NCBI GenBank assembly: GCA_948474755.1
Contig: CAOLHI010000395.1
Location: forward strand, 930,001-994,000
Source of the DNA: Ctenosaura bakeri
Taxonomy: Eukaryota > Chordata > Lepidosauria > Squamata > Iguanidae
DNA length: 64,000 bases
Direction: 5' to 3'
How positions within the stretch are numbered: the stretch's first letter is position 1; every line of letters starts with the position of its first letter. Made by a program: the position numbers and the translations under genes. Under the pieces are notes generated by a model. The model saw only the letters and a list, made by a program, of their open reading frames with translations. It was not told the DNA's origin and ran no database searches. This document shows, one piece after another, positions 33,342 through 44,330 of the stretch.

Positions 33342-36112
33342 TCAAAGCACTCCCGACAGATGGCCATCAAGCCTCTGCTTAAAAACCTCCAAGGTAGGAG
33401 ACTCCACTACTCTCCGAGGCAGCAGATTCCACTGCCGGACAGCCCTGACTGTCAGGAAGTTCTTCCTGAGGTTCAGGTGGAATCTCCTTTCCTGCAGCTT
33501 GAATCCATTGCTCCTTGTCCTGGTTTCTGGAGCAGCAGAAAACAAGCCCCCTCCTTCCTCTACGTGGCATCCCTTCAAATATTTAAACATGGCTATCATG
33601 TCCCCTCTTAACCTCCTTTTCTGCAGACTAAACATACCCAGCTCTCTCAGTCTATCCTCATAGGGCATGTTTTCCAGGCCTCTCAACATTTTGGTCACCC
33701 TCCTCTGGACTTGCTCCAGCTTGTCAATATCCTTCTTGAATTGGGGTGCCCAGAACTGGACACAGTATTCAAGATGGGGTCTAACCAAAGCAGAGTAGAG
33801 TGGTACCAGTACCTCCCTCGATCTAGACACCATACTCCTGTTGATGCAGCCGAGAATTGCATTGGCTTTCTTGGCTGCCGCATCACACTGCTGACTCATG
33901 TTCAGCTTGTGGTCTATGAAGACTCCTAGATCCCTTTCACACGTACTGCTATCCAGCCACGTGTCCCCCATCCTATATTTCTGTATTCCATTATTTCTGC
34001 CTAAGTGTAGGACCTTACATTTCTCTCTGTTGAATTTCATTTTGTTCGCCCTGGCCCAGCTCTCCAATCTATCCAGGTCATTTTGAATTTTGATCCTGTC
34101 CTCTGGCATATTAGCAACCCCTCCCAATTTGGTGTCATCTGCAAATTTGATGAGCATGCCCTCTATTCCTTCATCTAAGTCATTGATAAAAATATTGAAC
34201 AGCACTGGGCCCAGGACAGAACCTTGTGGCACCCCACTAGTCACTTCTCTCCAGGATGAAAAGCAGCCATCCGTGATCACCCTTTAGGTTCGGTCGGTCA
34301 ACCAATTACATATCCAATTAACAGTAGCCCTGTCTAGCCCACATTTTACTAGCTTCGATGCAAGAATGTCATGGGGAACTTTGTCAAAGGCCTTACTGAA
34401 ATCGAGATATGCTACATCCACAGCATTCCCTTCATCTATCAAGCTAGTAACTCTATCATAAAAAGAGATCAGATTAGTCTGGCATGACTTATTTTTGAGA
34501 AATCCATGTTGACTTCTCGTGATTATTGCGTTGTTTTCTAAATGATTAGAAACTGAACGCTTAATGATCTGCTCCAGGATCTTTCCGGGTACCGATGTCA
34601 GGCTGACTGGGCGATAATTATTTGGGTCCTCTTTTTCCCTTCTTGAAGATGGGGATAACATTTGCTCTCTTCCAATCTGCTGGAACTTCTCCTGTCCTCC
34701 AAGATTTCTCAAAAATTATAGCAAGCGGTTCCGAAATGACCTCTGCCAGCTCTTTTAATATCCTAGGATGCAATTCATCTGGCCCTGGAGACTTGAATTC
34801 ATCCAATGCGGCCAGGTATTCCTGTACCACCTCTCTACTTATTAAGTGCCTCATTTCCTCTGCTTCCTCCCCTGCTCCCCTACCGCCAGGTTGAGTGCTT
34901 GTATCCTTCTGGGAAAATACGGAGGCAAAGAAGGTGTTAAGTAGCTCTGCCTTTTCTCTCCCCCTGTGAGTAATTCGCCATCTTCTCTGCGTAGCGACCC
35001 TACTGTCTCCTTCTTTTTCCTTTTGCTGCGGACATATTTAAAAAAACCCTTTTTATTGTTTTTAATGTCTCTGGCCAGCCTAAGTTCGTTCTGTGCTTTA
35101 GCCTTTCTGACCTCCTCCCTACATCTCCTGGCTACTTGCTTAAATTCTTCTTTGGTGGTTTCCCCCTTCTTCCATTTCCTATACGTGTTTCTCTTAACTC
35201 TTAGCTCAGCTGAGAGTTCTTTAGTCAACCATTCTGGTTTCTTCAGATGCCTTCCATTTTTCCTCCTTATTGGCACAGTTTTAGACTGTGCCGTCAGTAT
35301 CTCCTTTTTAAGGAACTCCCATGCCTCCTGAACTCCTTTCCCTTTCACTATTCCTGACCACGGAATTCCAGCCAGCAGCTCCCTAAGTTTACAGAAGTCC
35401 GCTTTTTAAAATCTAAGACGAGTGTCTGGCTACCCTTATCTTCTCCTTCCCACTGAATGCTAAATTCCAACAGGGCATGGTCACTCCCCCCTAAAGATCC
35501 AACCACTTCTACCTCATTCACAAGGTCATCCCTGTTGGTCAAGACCAGATCTAGAATATTTGATCCCCTTGTGGCCTCTTCCACCTTCTGGACCATGAAG
35601 TTGTCTGCAAGACAAGCAAGAAACTTGCTGGACCTTGCTGTCTTGGCAGAGTTTGACTGCCAGCATATATCCGGGTAATTGAAATCTCCTATTATTACTG
35701 TATCTCTCCTCTTTGAATGTTCAGTCATTTGGTTGAGGAAGGCGTCATCCAAGTCCTCAGCCTGGGTTGGAGGTCTGTAGTAAACCCCCACCAGAATATC
35801 CCTGTTGTTTCTCGCTGCCTTAATTCTTACCCAAATGCTCTCTACCTGGCTTTCTGGGTTTAAGCCCAGGATCTCTTCACAGGTGAAAACATCCTTGACA
35901 TACAAGGCTACTCCTCCTCCTTTCTTGTTTGGTCTATTTTTACAAAATAGGCTATACCCCTCTATTCCTATATTCCAATCATGAGACTCATCCCACCAGG
36001 TCTCAGTGATGCCTATCAAATCGTATTTATTTTCTTGTACTAGGAGTACAAGCTCATCCTGCTTGTTTCCCATACTCCTTGCATTAGTGTAGAGACACTT
36101 AAGTCCCCAGGC
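33342..36112 (-). pseudogene. CR1 ORF2, broken: endonuclease and reverse transcriptase
   Basis: ORF2 supplies target nicking and target-primed reverse transcription. The frame is recognisable from YTNARS at about 36.1 kb. The APE-type endonuclease shows ITETWW, GGGVALYV, IIGDFNYPD and GGSDHALLEF between 36.0 and 35.46 kb. The reverse transcriptase shows [42 protein letters not shown] and the catalytic FADDTK block (about 34.13-34.15 kb), then the conserved C-terminal region ending [13 protein letters not shown] at 33342. Damage: frame changes near 35.40, 34.95 and 34.63 kb, and one in-frame TAA at 34284-34286 just before RVITDG, probably a decayed glutamine codon. The longest intact piece is 312 residues (34280 to 33342). 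Few lesions over 2.7 kb suggest a moderately young insertion compared with the other LINE relics here. Confidence 0.92.
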
Positions 36113-36255
36113 CCTTCCTGCAAGTCCTGTACTATTGTTTCTACTCCTCCCGCCATTGGCCGCTTGTACTACTTGTCCAGTATCATTTGGGCCTTTTCCC
36201 CCTGTGTTCTCTGAGTCCTTGCCCTGAATAATATTGTCTCCCTCCCCAGTGGATC

Positions 36256-37284
36256 TTAGTTTAAAGACCTCTTAATCTTCCTTGCAAGACTGTTTGCAAA
36301 AACATTCCTGCCCAGTTTTGTGAGGTGCAGCCCATCCCTCGCCAGAAGCCCATGTTCATGGAAATTCAGGCCATGTTCCAAAAACCCAAACCGTTGTTGG
36401 CGGCACCATGTGCGGAGCCAGTTGTTGACCTCTACTATTGCCCTTTCCCTACATGCGCCGTATCCTTGAACAGGGAGGAGAGACGAAATGACCACCTGCA
36501 CACCAAGGTCCTTAAGCTTGGTCCCCATAGGTCGTAGTCCTTTGCAATGTGGTTTAAGCTGCTCCTCGCAGTGTCATTGGTTCCCACATGAACCAAAATG
36601 AGGGGCTTATAGTCAGTGGGTTTGACTAGCCTGGTTAGCCTCTCCGTTATGTGGTTGATCCTGGCCCCAGGAAGACAACAGACTTCTCGATTGAGCTTGT
36701 CCGTTTTGCAGATTGCTGTTTCAGTTCCTCTTAGCAAAGAGTCCCCAACAACCAGAACTCGCCTCCTCTGAGACTTGTCCTGGGCTCCTCGGCGAACCTG
36801 TTCTACTCGGACTGCCTGGGCATTCTGTTTAGGCTGGGAGTGTTGATCTAGTCCCTGTTGGTGAAGTTTGATTCCTTCTTGTTGACATTCTGTTCCCTCC
36901 GCGTGGTGCTCCTCATTGTTCATAAGGCCAAGTAGTTCGAAGCGATTGTGTATGCTAAGAGTCTCTGTTACCTTCCTGGTCCTTTTACTCCTCCGTGTGA
37001 CATTCCCCAAACCTCGTTTCCCGGCAAAGTGTGGTGACTTCCTGATCTGGCAGCTCCTCCGTGCATTCGGTCTTCTGGTAGGTCTTCTCTGCCCTATCCA
37101 AAAACTCCTCCCCTTCCCTAATAAGATGGAGATCAGAAATTCGTGCCTCCAGCTGGCGAACCTTCTCCTCCAAGAAGGTGACCAGCTTGCACTTGGTGCA
37201 GGTGTACCCGAGAACCTCTTGTGGCAAGAAAAGGAACATGCCACAAGCGTTACAGGTGACTGCAGCAGCTCCCTCACCTTCCAT
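36256..37284 (-). pseudogene. CR1 ORF1, broken: zinc-finger-like and GDSL esterase
   Basis: In CR1 elements ORF1 encodes a nucleic-acid-binding protein that often carries a lipase/esterase domain. Starting at the ATG at 37284, the first ~60 residues hold a CNAC...CTKC cysteine pair arrangement followed by a charged, coiled-coil-like stretch (LEEKVRQLEARISDL). After a frame change near 37.0 kb come RVLVVGDSLLRG (GDSL block I, about 36.73-36.76 kb) and ILVHVGTNDTA (the GxND block, about 36.57-36.60 kb). After a second change near 36.53 kb comes DGLHLTKLG, the DxxH block (about 36.32-36.35 kb), then the stop. All catalytic blocks of an SGNH hydrolase are therefore present, but spread over three frames. 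The copy cannot make an intact protein. Identification of the module is secure; the exact indel positions are inferred from where frames hand over. Confidence 0.88.
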
Positions 37285-37619
37285 CCTTGAAACTACAGAG
37301 AGTAGTACAGGAGAAGCTCGAGAAAGTAAAGGAGTGCAAGTGCGCGCGCCGAAGGCGCTTCCCGTTGGTAGCTCCTAATAAAGCTCCTCCCCGCTAGCTG
37401 CCTCCTCCCTCTCGTTAGTCAGACCGTGTGATCAGGCAGAGCCCACGGCCAGGACAGTAGACAGCAAACAATAGCAAGCAATTAACAGCAAAAACAAGCA
37501 AGGCCCCCAAGCACAGCAAAAACAAGCTCAGCAAAAAAAAAAAAAAAACAAGCCTGTGAAACACACCTGGTCTAGGACGTCTTCACAGGCCCAGCTCTCC
37601 TCTGCTCTTTCCTCTGGGA
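37285..37619 (-). promoter_or_regulatory. CR1 5' UTR / internal promoter region
   Basis: This lies upstream of the ORF1 ATG within the CR1 copy. Non-LTR elements carry their promoter internally in this position. It contains CG-rich sequence near 37.34-37.36 kb, an A-run at 37533-37548 (T-run in element sense), and ends next to another A-run at 37620-37639. Promoter activity is inferred from family biology, not seen. Confidence 0.5.
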
Positions 37620-37744
37620 AAAAAAAAAAAAAAAAAAAAGATCCAGGCTATTCATTTGTTTTGTTCGTATTTAGGCCAGAACTTGTTGGTGATGTACACA
37701 TGTGTGAAGTTCCTCTATAGAAGTACTTGGACAGTTTTGTCCAG

Positions 37745-37987
37745 TTTTTTATTTTTTTATTTATTTATTTGTATCCCGCCTCTCCATATGGATCGAGGTG
37801 GCGAACAACTTACAAATAGCATGTATTTCGAAACATTTCTATACATGCCCCCAACAAGCTGGGTACTCATTTTACCGACCTGTGAAAGGATGGAAGGCTG
37901 AGTCAACCCTGGAGCCCGGCAGGATCGAACTCACAACCTTGTGGCTTGCAGTACTGGCATTTAACCACCTGCGCCACCATGGCTCCA
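37745..37987 (-). mobile_element. tRNA-derived SINE, inserted beside the CR1 5' end
   Basis: Read on the minus strand it has box A, box B (GAGTTCGATCC), the GAGTACCCAGCTTGTTGGGG body and a tail with CGAAATACATGCTATTTG and ATTTATTTATTT repeats. Same subfamily as the 2003 copy. It lies about 125 bp beyond the CR1 5' boundary. Confidence 0.87.
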
Positions 37988-38489
37988 TTTTTGAATGACT
38001 TCATTCCATCCAGGGTTGCAGAAGCAGAGTTTTGCATGTGATGACTAGGAATGCAATTCTGCACTAAGGCCCTTTCTGCATGGTGACATTAAGTCATGAG
38101 TCTTGCGGGAATTGTCTTGGAATACCTCCCTTAAATAACTGATGGCTGGCTTGGTAGAGGTTATTAACTATGGTATGCAACTGGAGTTTGTTTGGCTAAG
38201 GAGAAGGTTAGGATGGACTCAGTGGCTCAGCTGATGCCCACACTGTGGCAGCTCCCTTTGTAGATATCATAGCAGATAATTTAATAAAGTGCCCTTAGTT
38301 CAACCAATGCCTTGGTCTTATTTCCTAAGGGAGACACCATGGCCCTTTACCAATATTTACACAACTTTTCTTTGGTGTATTTGTCTTCCTCTGCCTTGGT
38401 AAATTTCACTTCTACAGACTCCAAGGAAAATCTCCCTCCATTAGAGAAAATCACTGGCATTAAAAGGGAAGTGGAATTAAAACCAAGAA
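37988..38489. other. No feature recognised
   Basis: AAGGCCCTTTCTGCATGG at 38065 resembles a single family C terminus without a partner. Confidence 0.45.
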
Positions 38490-38687
38490 CCTTTTCACAC
38501 TACACTGTTCTAGTGTTATTATTCCACTTTCAACCTCCTATGGAATCCTGGGATTTGCAGTTTAGGGAAGGGCATTTAGAAGTCTCAGCCAGAGAACTCT
38601 TTGACCTTAGTAAACTACAAACCCCAGAATTCTACAGGATGTTAAAAGTGGCATAATAGCACTAGAACAGTGTAGTGTCGAAAGTCC
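38490..38687. repeat. Foldback MITE family A, full copy
   Basis: CCTTTTCACACTACACTG to GTGTCGAAAGTCC. Both arms carry the unusual GTTCTAG / CTAGAAC variant. Centre in the opposite orientation to the 13201 copy. Confidence 0.82.
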
Positions 38688-38814
38688 TTAAGATGTTATA
38701 GAAATCCCAAGAACAAAAGAATGCAGAGTAAAGCACTGTTCTATCCAGAAATCTCCTTTTTTTTTCCCCTTCCCTCCTTCTTTCCTTCCCTCCTTCCTTT
38801 CATATCTTATTTTT

Positions 38815-39160
38815 CTCCTAATATGGGGCCCAAGGTGGCTCAAAAGTTAAAACAAAATCCATTTTAAAAATGAGGATAGTACAGAAGTTAAGAAACAAAT
38901 AAGACATCATCAGAAAACATTAATTTAAACCAATTTAGAAAGCAATTAAAAATGCTGCAAATGCAGCGCCTGCCAACTAAAAGCTGGTTCACAGTCAAAG
39001 ACCTATATAAACAAAAAGGCCCTTGCCTGGCAACAGAAAAAGAACAGAGACGGGGGATAAGCAAGCCTTCTATGAAAGAAAATTCCATAGCATGGGAGCA
39101 GCCACTCCAAAAGCCGTTTCCTGTGTCCTTCTCCATTCACAAACCTAAATAAGTGCTCAG
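38815..39160 (-). mobile_element. LINE 3' fragment (L2/CR1-like)
   Basis: GGGGCCCAAGGTGGCTCAAA, AAAAAGGCCCTTGCCTGG, GAAAATTCCATAGCATGGGAG and GCCACTCCAAAAGCCGTTTC parallel the blocks at 10985 and 57601. No coding capacity. Confidence 0.5.
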
Positions 39161-39455
39161 AAAAAGCAAAGGAGTGCTGGTTGTTCAAAGAAGGATGATA
39201 GAAAACTTTCCCTCCATCAGTAAGTGGCTGTTTTCAACCTTGCAGAAGCAAAGATTTTCTTTGGTGGAGGGGTGAAGACAGATATGATACTTTAAACATA
39301 TAGTAGTTGAGATGATTTCAAAATATGTTCACTATTTAGGGGGGAAAATATATATATATATTTTAAAAAAAAATGTAGAACAAATTTTGAAAAACACACT
39401 CTTCACAGTTCTAGCCTGTCAAGGACAAGACAGATGGCATGGTGAACATCTCTTA

Positions 39456-39656
39456 GGCCATTTCCACACTACACTCTTCTAGCGCGATTATTCCACTTTC
39501 AACATCTTATGGAATCCTGGGGTTTGCAATTTAGGGAGGGGCCTCAAGGGCTTTTAGATGAACGCAAAGGTCCCTCCCTAAACTGCAAACTCCAGGATTC
39601 CATAGGATGTTGAAAGTGGAATAATCGCGCTAGAAGAGTGTAGTGCGGAAGGATTC
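39456..39656. repeat. Foldback MITE family A, near-perfect palindrome, TTA flanks
   Basis: Arms pair over about 85 bp. Both carry the private string CTCTTCTAGCGCG (right: CGCGCTAGAAGAG). Flanked by TTA on both sides (39453-39455, 39657-39659). The centre is shortened relative to the other copies. Confidence 0.88.
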
Positions 39657-39889
39657 TTAGTTAGCACCTGGTTGCAATCTTCACACTTCCTCGACCAGCT
39701 TGCCAGTGTTTTATAAATGTTTGTGTTTTCTTTTTGGATTAGACGAAGGATAAATACCTACATGTATTGACAGACCATCTATAAGTAAAATGAAGGGTGG
39801 GAGAGAGATGATCCACTGTTTGAGTTGTGTGTTGATTTTTAAGAGAGAAGATAGACAAGGCATTACGATTTCTGATGTAGCTCTTTTCA

Positions 39890-40200
39890 GATGTAGGGAT
39901 GGAAAGAATACATGTATTAAAAAATAGTCAAAACAAACCCTTATGAGGAGAACTCTAGATGGGCAAGTTAAATCACAGTTTATAATTTGTTCTGAATGAA
40001 GAAATGTGTCTGTGCGTAGAAAACTGCATTTTCTGAGCACCAAACCATTTCTCTTTGGCACAGAAAGTGCTAATTTCTGCATAAAAATTGATATATTGGA
40101 GAGGCTAACCCGAACTATGAATAGTCTTTGAAATCTGCACAGTTTTAAATTACTTTGTTGCAAGGGGTAAAATGGTGAAATTGTTTGTTCTTGCCTGTGG
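39890..40200 (+). repeat. Dispersed repeat, copy 2
   Basis: GAGGAGAACTCTAGATGG, TGTGCGTAGAAAACTGCATT, TCTTTGGCACAGAAAG, AGTCTTTGAAATCTGCAC, GGGTAAAATGGTGAAAT. Homologous with 31740-32010; overlapping ORFs of 150 and 129 codons look like chance. Confidence 0.5.
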
Positions 40201-40619
40201 GAACAAAGTTTATGAAGATTTACATCTCTGTTCAGAGGTTTCTCTCATGTGGAATATTTGTATGATGAAGGAGGTACGGAGCGGTCCCTTTAGTCCTGGT
40301 GCTAACACGGCCTCCCCTTCCTCCGAATTCTATTCATTGAGTATGGTTGTACACAAACAGACCCCAGTGTGTGTGCAACTGAATTTATACAGTCATTTTG
40401 GAAGGGATGCCCAAAGCAACTCATTCCAGTTGATCCACAAAGGACGTTGTGGCGCCTTTGAAGACTGGAAAATTTATTTTAGCACAAGCGTCTGTGGATT
40501 AAACCTGTTTCTTAGATGTGCACCTGAGAAAGTGAATGTAAGCCATCAAAACTCATTCTAAAATTTGTGTGTTGAACTTTAAAGTTCCAAAAGACTTTTT
40601 GGATACTTTTGCACACATG
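40201..40619. other. No feature recognised
   Basis: A plus-strand 129-codon ORF crosses it; no motif. Confidence 0.45.
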
Positions 40620-40800
40620 TTGTTGTGTGCCTTCAAGTCATTTCCAACTTATGGCTACCCTAAGGTGAACTTTCTTGGGGCTGAGAGTGTGTGATGCATG
40701 TGAGGTCACCCAATGGATTTCCATGACCAAACAAGGAACCAAACTGTGGTCTCTAGGGTCATAGCCCAATGGACAAACCACTACACCACACTAGCTGTCA
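40620..40800 (-). mobile_element. tRNA-derived SINE (AGCCAGTGTGGTG type)
   Basis: Minus strand: head AGCTAGTGTGGTGTAGTGG, body with CCATGGAAATCCATTGGG and CCTTAGGGTAGCCATAAG, tail GACTTGAAGGCACACAACAA. It lies just left of the second RTE relic. Confidence 0.75.
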
Positions 40801-40859
40801 TATATTGGTGACTCATGCAGAAATGCATAGGAAAAGACTATTTGATTGTTATTTGTTGT

Positions 40860-41146
40860 TATTTATTTGCGGGTTTCAACTTACAGTTACCCTTTGCATG
40901 AGAGATTTCTAGGAGGTCTCCAACTACCCTGCTCAGTTCTTGTCAGGTCAGGGCCATAGCTTCTTTAACTGAGTCCATCCACCTGTATAACGGTCTTCCT
41001 CCTTTCCTACTGTCTTCCACCTTTCTAAACATTACCATCTTTCCCAATGAGTCACATGTTCTCATGATATGTCTGATGTACAACTGCCTCATTTTAGTCA
41101 TCTTGGCTTCTAGAAAGAATTCAGGCTTGATGAGCTCAGTACTCAA
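40860..41146 (-). mobile_element. Second RTE-like LINE relic, ORF C-terminus
   Basis: The minus-strand frame reads ELIKPEFFLEAKMTKMRQLYIRHIMR, SLGKMVMFRKVEDSRKGGRPLYRWMDSVKEAMALT, a TGA, then QELSRVVGDLL. It matches the same C-terminal block as the relic at 25170 (HxMRR, GRPxxRWxDS, LSRVV) but is more diverged and only about 95 codons long. Non-coding decay is evident from the internal stop. Confidence 0.72.
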
Positions 41147-42145
41147 TCCTTTGCCTGTTTAATATTCCATGGCATCTGTAGAACTCTCCTCTAGTACAAA
41201 AGGTAGTTGTAGGTTATTTCCTACATTCTAAAATTACTAAATAAATAAATATCAGAAGTTAAGTGTGTCTCTATTCAGAAAGAGGGGGGCAGGAGGATAT
41301 ATTCTCAGCCATGAATTTGGGAAATGTTCTATTAACTTCTGGTATACTTGGGAGCATTAATAGTGATAATGCAGATGGAAGAGATTTTTATTGGTGCTCT
41401 GCATGTGAAAAGCTATCCTTAATGCATTTTACGTGGAGGAAGAAAATGGATGTCCCACAAAATAGGGATATTTATAGCAACTGTTGTACACTTGCCTATA
41501 TCATGAAGAGCTGCTGTAAGCTGTTATGGGTACACTGATGTGCTGCAAAAATAAAAATAAGGCTAATCACCAGAGAAAGAGACAGTTCTTTGCATCTGTA
41601 GGCTGTTAGCAAAACAACTTAGTTATGTGGCTACAACTGCAATTCAGGGTACATTGAGTTAGCTAGAGAACATCAGGGGAGCTACAACTGCAAATACTCA
41701 GAAATTATGAGTCAAGCCTGAAAAACCATGCTCATAGCAAGGGTAGGGACAATAAAACAGTTCAGGGTAGGAATGTCTCACAATTGAGATGGCTGAGTTG
41801 ATTTTGTTATAAGTGTTAGCATAGTGAGTTGCAATAACGTTAAGTAGATTCAGCCCTTTGAATTATTAGGATCCTCAGAGGAGCCTTCTTTACCCTGGAA
41901 AGCAAAGCAATCATGTTCAGACTCCTCACTTAGGAAAAAGTAGAAAGCTAGCATTTATTGTAGGTAATAAATTGTAATAAGGAAAAATGATATGAATTCT
42001 CATTTTCTCCAATTAAGTTGGAGTTGCAGTAGGAGCCATGCTTGCCTCTGTCTTCTTCTTCTTTAAAAAAAAGGATGCCATCTCTTCAAAGAACAGGATC
42101 TGAGGAGTGAAGCACAAAGAAGAATTGGCATTAGCAACCTTATTG
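41147..42145. other. No gene recognised
   Basis: AT-rich, single-copy-looking. Confidence 0.5.
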
Positions 42146-42430
42146 TGATGTTCTATCTTGATCTAACACAAGAACCAGGCTTCATGGATGAATTGAAAAC
42201 AGTTTTATTAGCGATTAGATGCAGTACAGAGACATTGCTTTTGCCAGAACTGAAGACACAGCACAGGTTTCAGTTTTAAAACTCACTGATCCCCCTCCCA
42301 GAGGTTTCATGTTCACATTCCTTCCCACACAACACAGTACCAGCCTTCCAAAATGACCTCTGTTCCCAGGCTCTGGCCTGCCTGTCCCTCCAAAAACCCA
42401 ACCAACAAAGCAATCAAAGCAATATGGTAA
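42146..42430 (-). mobile_element. Possible LTR-like segment
   Basis: Minus strand GCTAATAAAACTGTTTTC resembles an R-region polyadenylation signal, downstream of a C/T-rich block; plus-strand TGTGATGTTC at 42146 would be its inverted CA end. No partner LTR or duplication found. Confidence 0.28.
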
Positions 42431-43677
42431 CAGACCAGCTAAGGAGTCATGGCAGATGACCCAAACGTGATGCCTCCTCTGACATTTATCAGTCTAGTAT
42501 TGGAAGGAAGGTCAAAGCAAGTAAAAGGTATTCTAGATAACCTGAAATTATCTTTATGATTGGCATCCTATTGGTGGCATGCAAGTATATGTCCAATTTA
42601 CATGAGAACAAGACCTCTATTGACACTGCACAGGTCAAAATCATCTAGTGACCCTACACAATAACCAAACTCTCTCCCAATGTCATCTTTAATTTGCTGC
42701 ACCCTCCCACCAACATGGTCATTTACTGACTGGCTGGGATGTGGAGGGCAATAGAGAAACGTCTACCTATTTTCCAGTAGCTGGATGCAAATCACTGACA
42801 TCAAACTTTGAGACTTCCAAGAGAACCCCTGGGAAGTTATAGGGCTTGGTGTGTTTTGGAAGGGAGGGCTCCAGCAAATATGAAGTGGGGTGGGAGGGAT
42901 AGAAGAGAAATGCAGTATAGTTCTTCCTTGCAGAACTTTACACTATGTCTCCCTGATTCAGGATCTTGGCCTTTATCTCACTACTCTTCCCCTTCTCTAG
43001 TGCAAACAGGAGTTACATTTTGTTGTTCCCAACAGTCATATGCTTTCCTGTCCCGGTTTTCTTTTATTTTAAGAATGTGCAAGAGTCTGATTGGAAAAGA
43101 GTCTTCTGGCCCTTTTGAAGCGATCTTTGTTTCTCTCGACATTTATCATGTGTTCTGAGGGAGAACCTTTGGATTCATCTGGAATTGCTAGGGCAGTGGT
43201 GGGCAGACTTCAGGCTTGTAGGGTTCCTTTAAAAAAAAAACAGAATCTCCAAATTGAGCAAACAGAATTTGCTTCAAAAGTAATGCGCTTAGAATTAAAA
43301 TATTCCAAGCCCAAGAATTTGTGCTGAGTGCCACAACTGAATGGAGCTCACAGTCTATCCAAACTTTTTCATTTCAGTAGAATCATTTGGGGTGGAGAAA
43401 GAGTCATTTTGTTGCAGCTGTTGTTAGATAATAGCGAGAAATCCTTGCTAGTCTTTGATAGAGGTTCCAGATATTTTCCAGTAGATCTGTCTATCTCGGC
43501 CCTAAAGTGTTTCACCTCAAGAAGAACTTGCAAATTTACCTCGAATTTCACAATATTTTTGTGGGAAGTCTCCTCACTCCTATGACAGGAGAACATGAAA
43601 GGAGTCGGTTATGTTCTCATATGCTGTCAGATTCAGTGTATTAGCTGACATCTCAGGCAATTGCTGTGGTTCTCCAG
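42431..43677. other. No gene recognised
   Basis: Unassigned; a 116-codon ORF at 42808 has no motif. Confidence 0.5.
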
Positions 43678-43885
43678 GGGTGCTTTCACACCACACAATT
43701 ATGGCAGTACGGTTTCATTTTTAACTGTCATAGTTCCATTCCAAAGAATCCTAGAATTTGCATTTTAGTGAAAGGTATTTATAACTCTCAGCCAAAGACC
43801 TCCAGTGCCTTCCCAAACTACAAACCCCAGGATTCCACAGATGCCATGGCTGAAAAACTTGTATACCTAAGTCATATGATATAAA
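43678..43885. repeat. Foldback MITE family B, copy
   Basis: GGGGTGCTTTCACACCACAC, TTTAACTGTCATAGTTCCAT, ACTACAAACCCCAGGATTCC. Right end diverged. Confidence 0.58.
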
Positions 43886-44169
43886 GCAAGAAAACAGTCT
43901 TTATGAAGAAAGTGGTATAGGAGTAAAATGAGTGTTGGATAGGAGAACGGGCCACTGATCCAGGAGCATGAAAGCAGACAGCAAGGCGGCAGTTTTATAC
44001 AGCTTTCCAGATGCCTCCCGTGGCATTTCTGTTGGGGCATATGTGTTGTGGCTGGAGCTGCACTTGAATGCCACCCAGCTACTACTGACAGCCTTGGGGA
44101 AAAACTGCAGAAGGAGGTACTTGATGCCACCATGGGCAACACTGGGGTGGGGGGAAGTATTTACATTGT

Positions 44170-44330
44170 CATAACCCCTCAGTTATGTTAGCGTAACCAC
44201 TTTTTTTTTCTGATGCCCCAGGGAGTACCGAGCACCAAGTACCTCTGTATGCAATGGTTCCCCCCAGGCTGTCAACAACCAGGTTGACAGCAGCGTAACC
44301 CCTAGTGATGCTAGTGTAAGTTACCAAGAA
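44170..44330 (+). repeat. Direct repeat pair
   Basis: CATAACCCCTCAGTTATGTT at about 44170 and GCGTAACCCCTAGTGATGCT at about 44293, each followed by AGCGTAAC / AGTGTAAG. Class unknown. Confidence 0.4.

Larger units (their letters stand above)
33256..37619 (-). mobile_element. Nearly full-length CR1 LINE retrotransposon
   Basis: A non-LTR retrotransposon read right to left. The 3' end is marked by tandem octamers (rc of CATAGAAT units) at 33256-33283, the standard CR1 terminus. Inward lie a short 3' UTR, ORF2 (endonuclease plus reverse transcriptase), a spacer, ORF1 (zinc-finger-like plus GDSL esterase) and a roughly 335-bp 5' UTR. About 4.36 kb is close to the usual full CR1 length of about 4.5 kb, which is uncommon because most CR1 copies are 5'-truncated. 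Both ORFs carry frameshifts and ORF2 one in-frame stop, so the copy is dead. The 5' boundary near the A-run at 37620 is approximate; I saw no target-site duplication, as expected for CR1. Confidence 0.93.

Noticed and set aside
33342..34280. 312-codon ORF as a host gene
   Set aside because: [17 protein letters not shown] and the octamer tail make it the C-terminal part of a CR1 reverse transcriptase.
39711..40561. 150-codon (minus) and 129-codon (plus) ORFs
   Set aside because: They overlap a dispersed repeat shared with 31.7 kb and have no recognisable motifs.
42146..42430. A complete solo LTR
   Set aside because: No paired TG/CA ends with target duplication could be found; kept only as a weak candidate segment.
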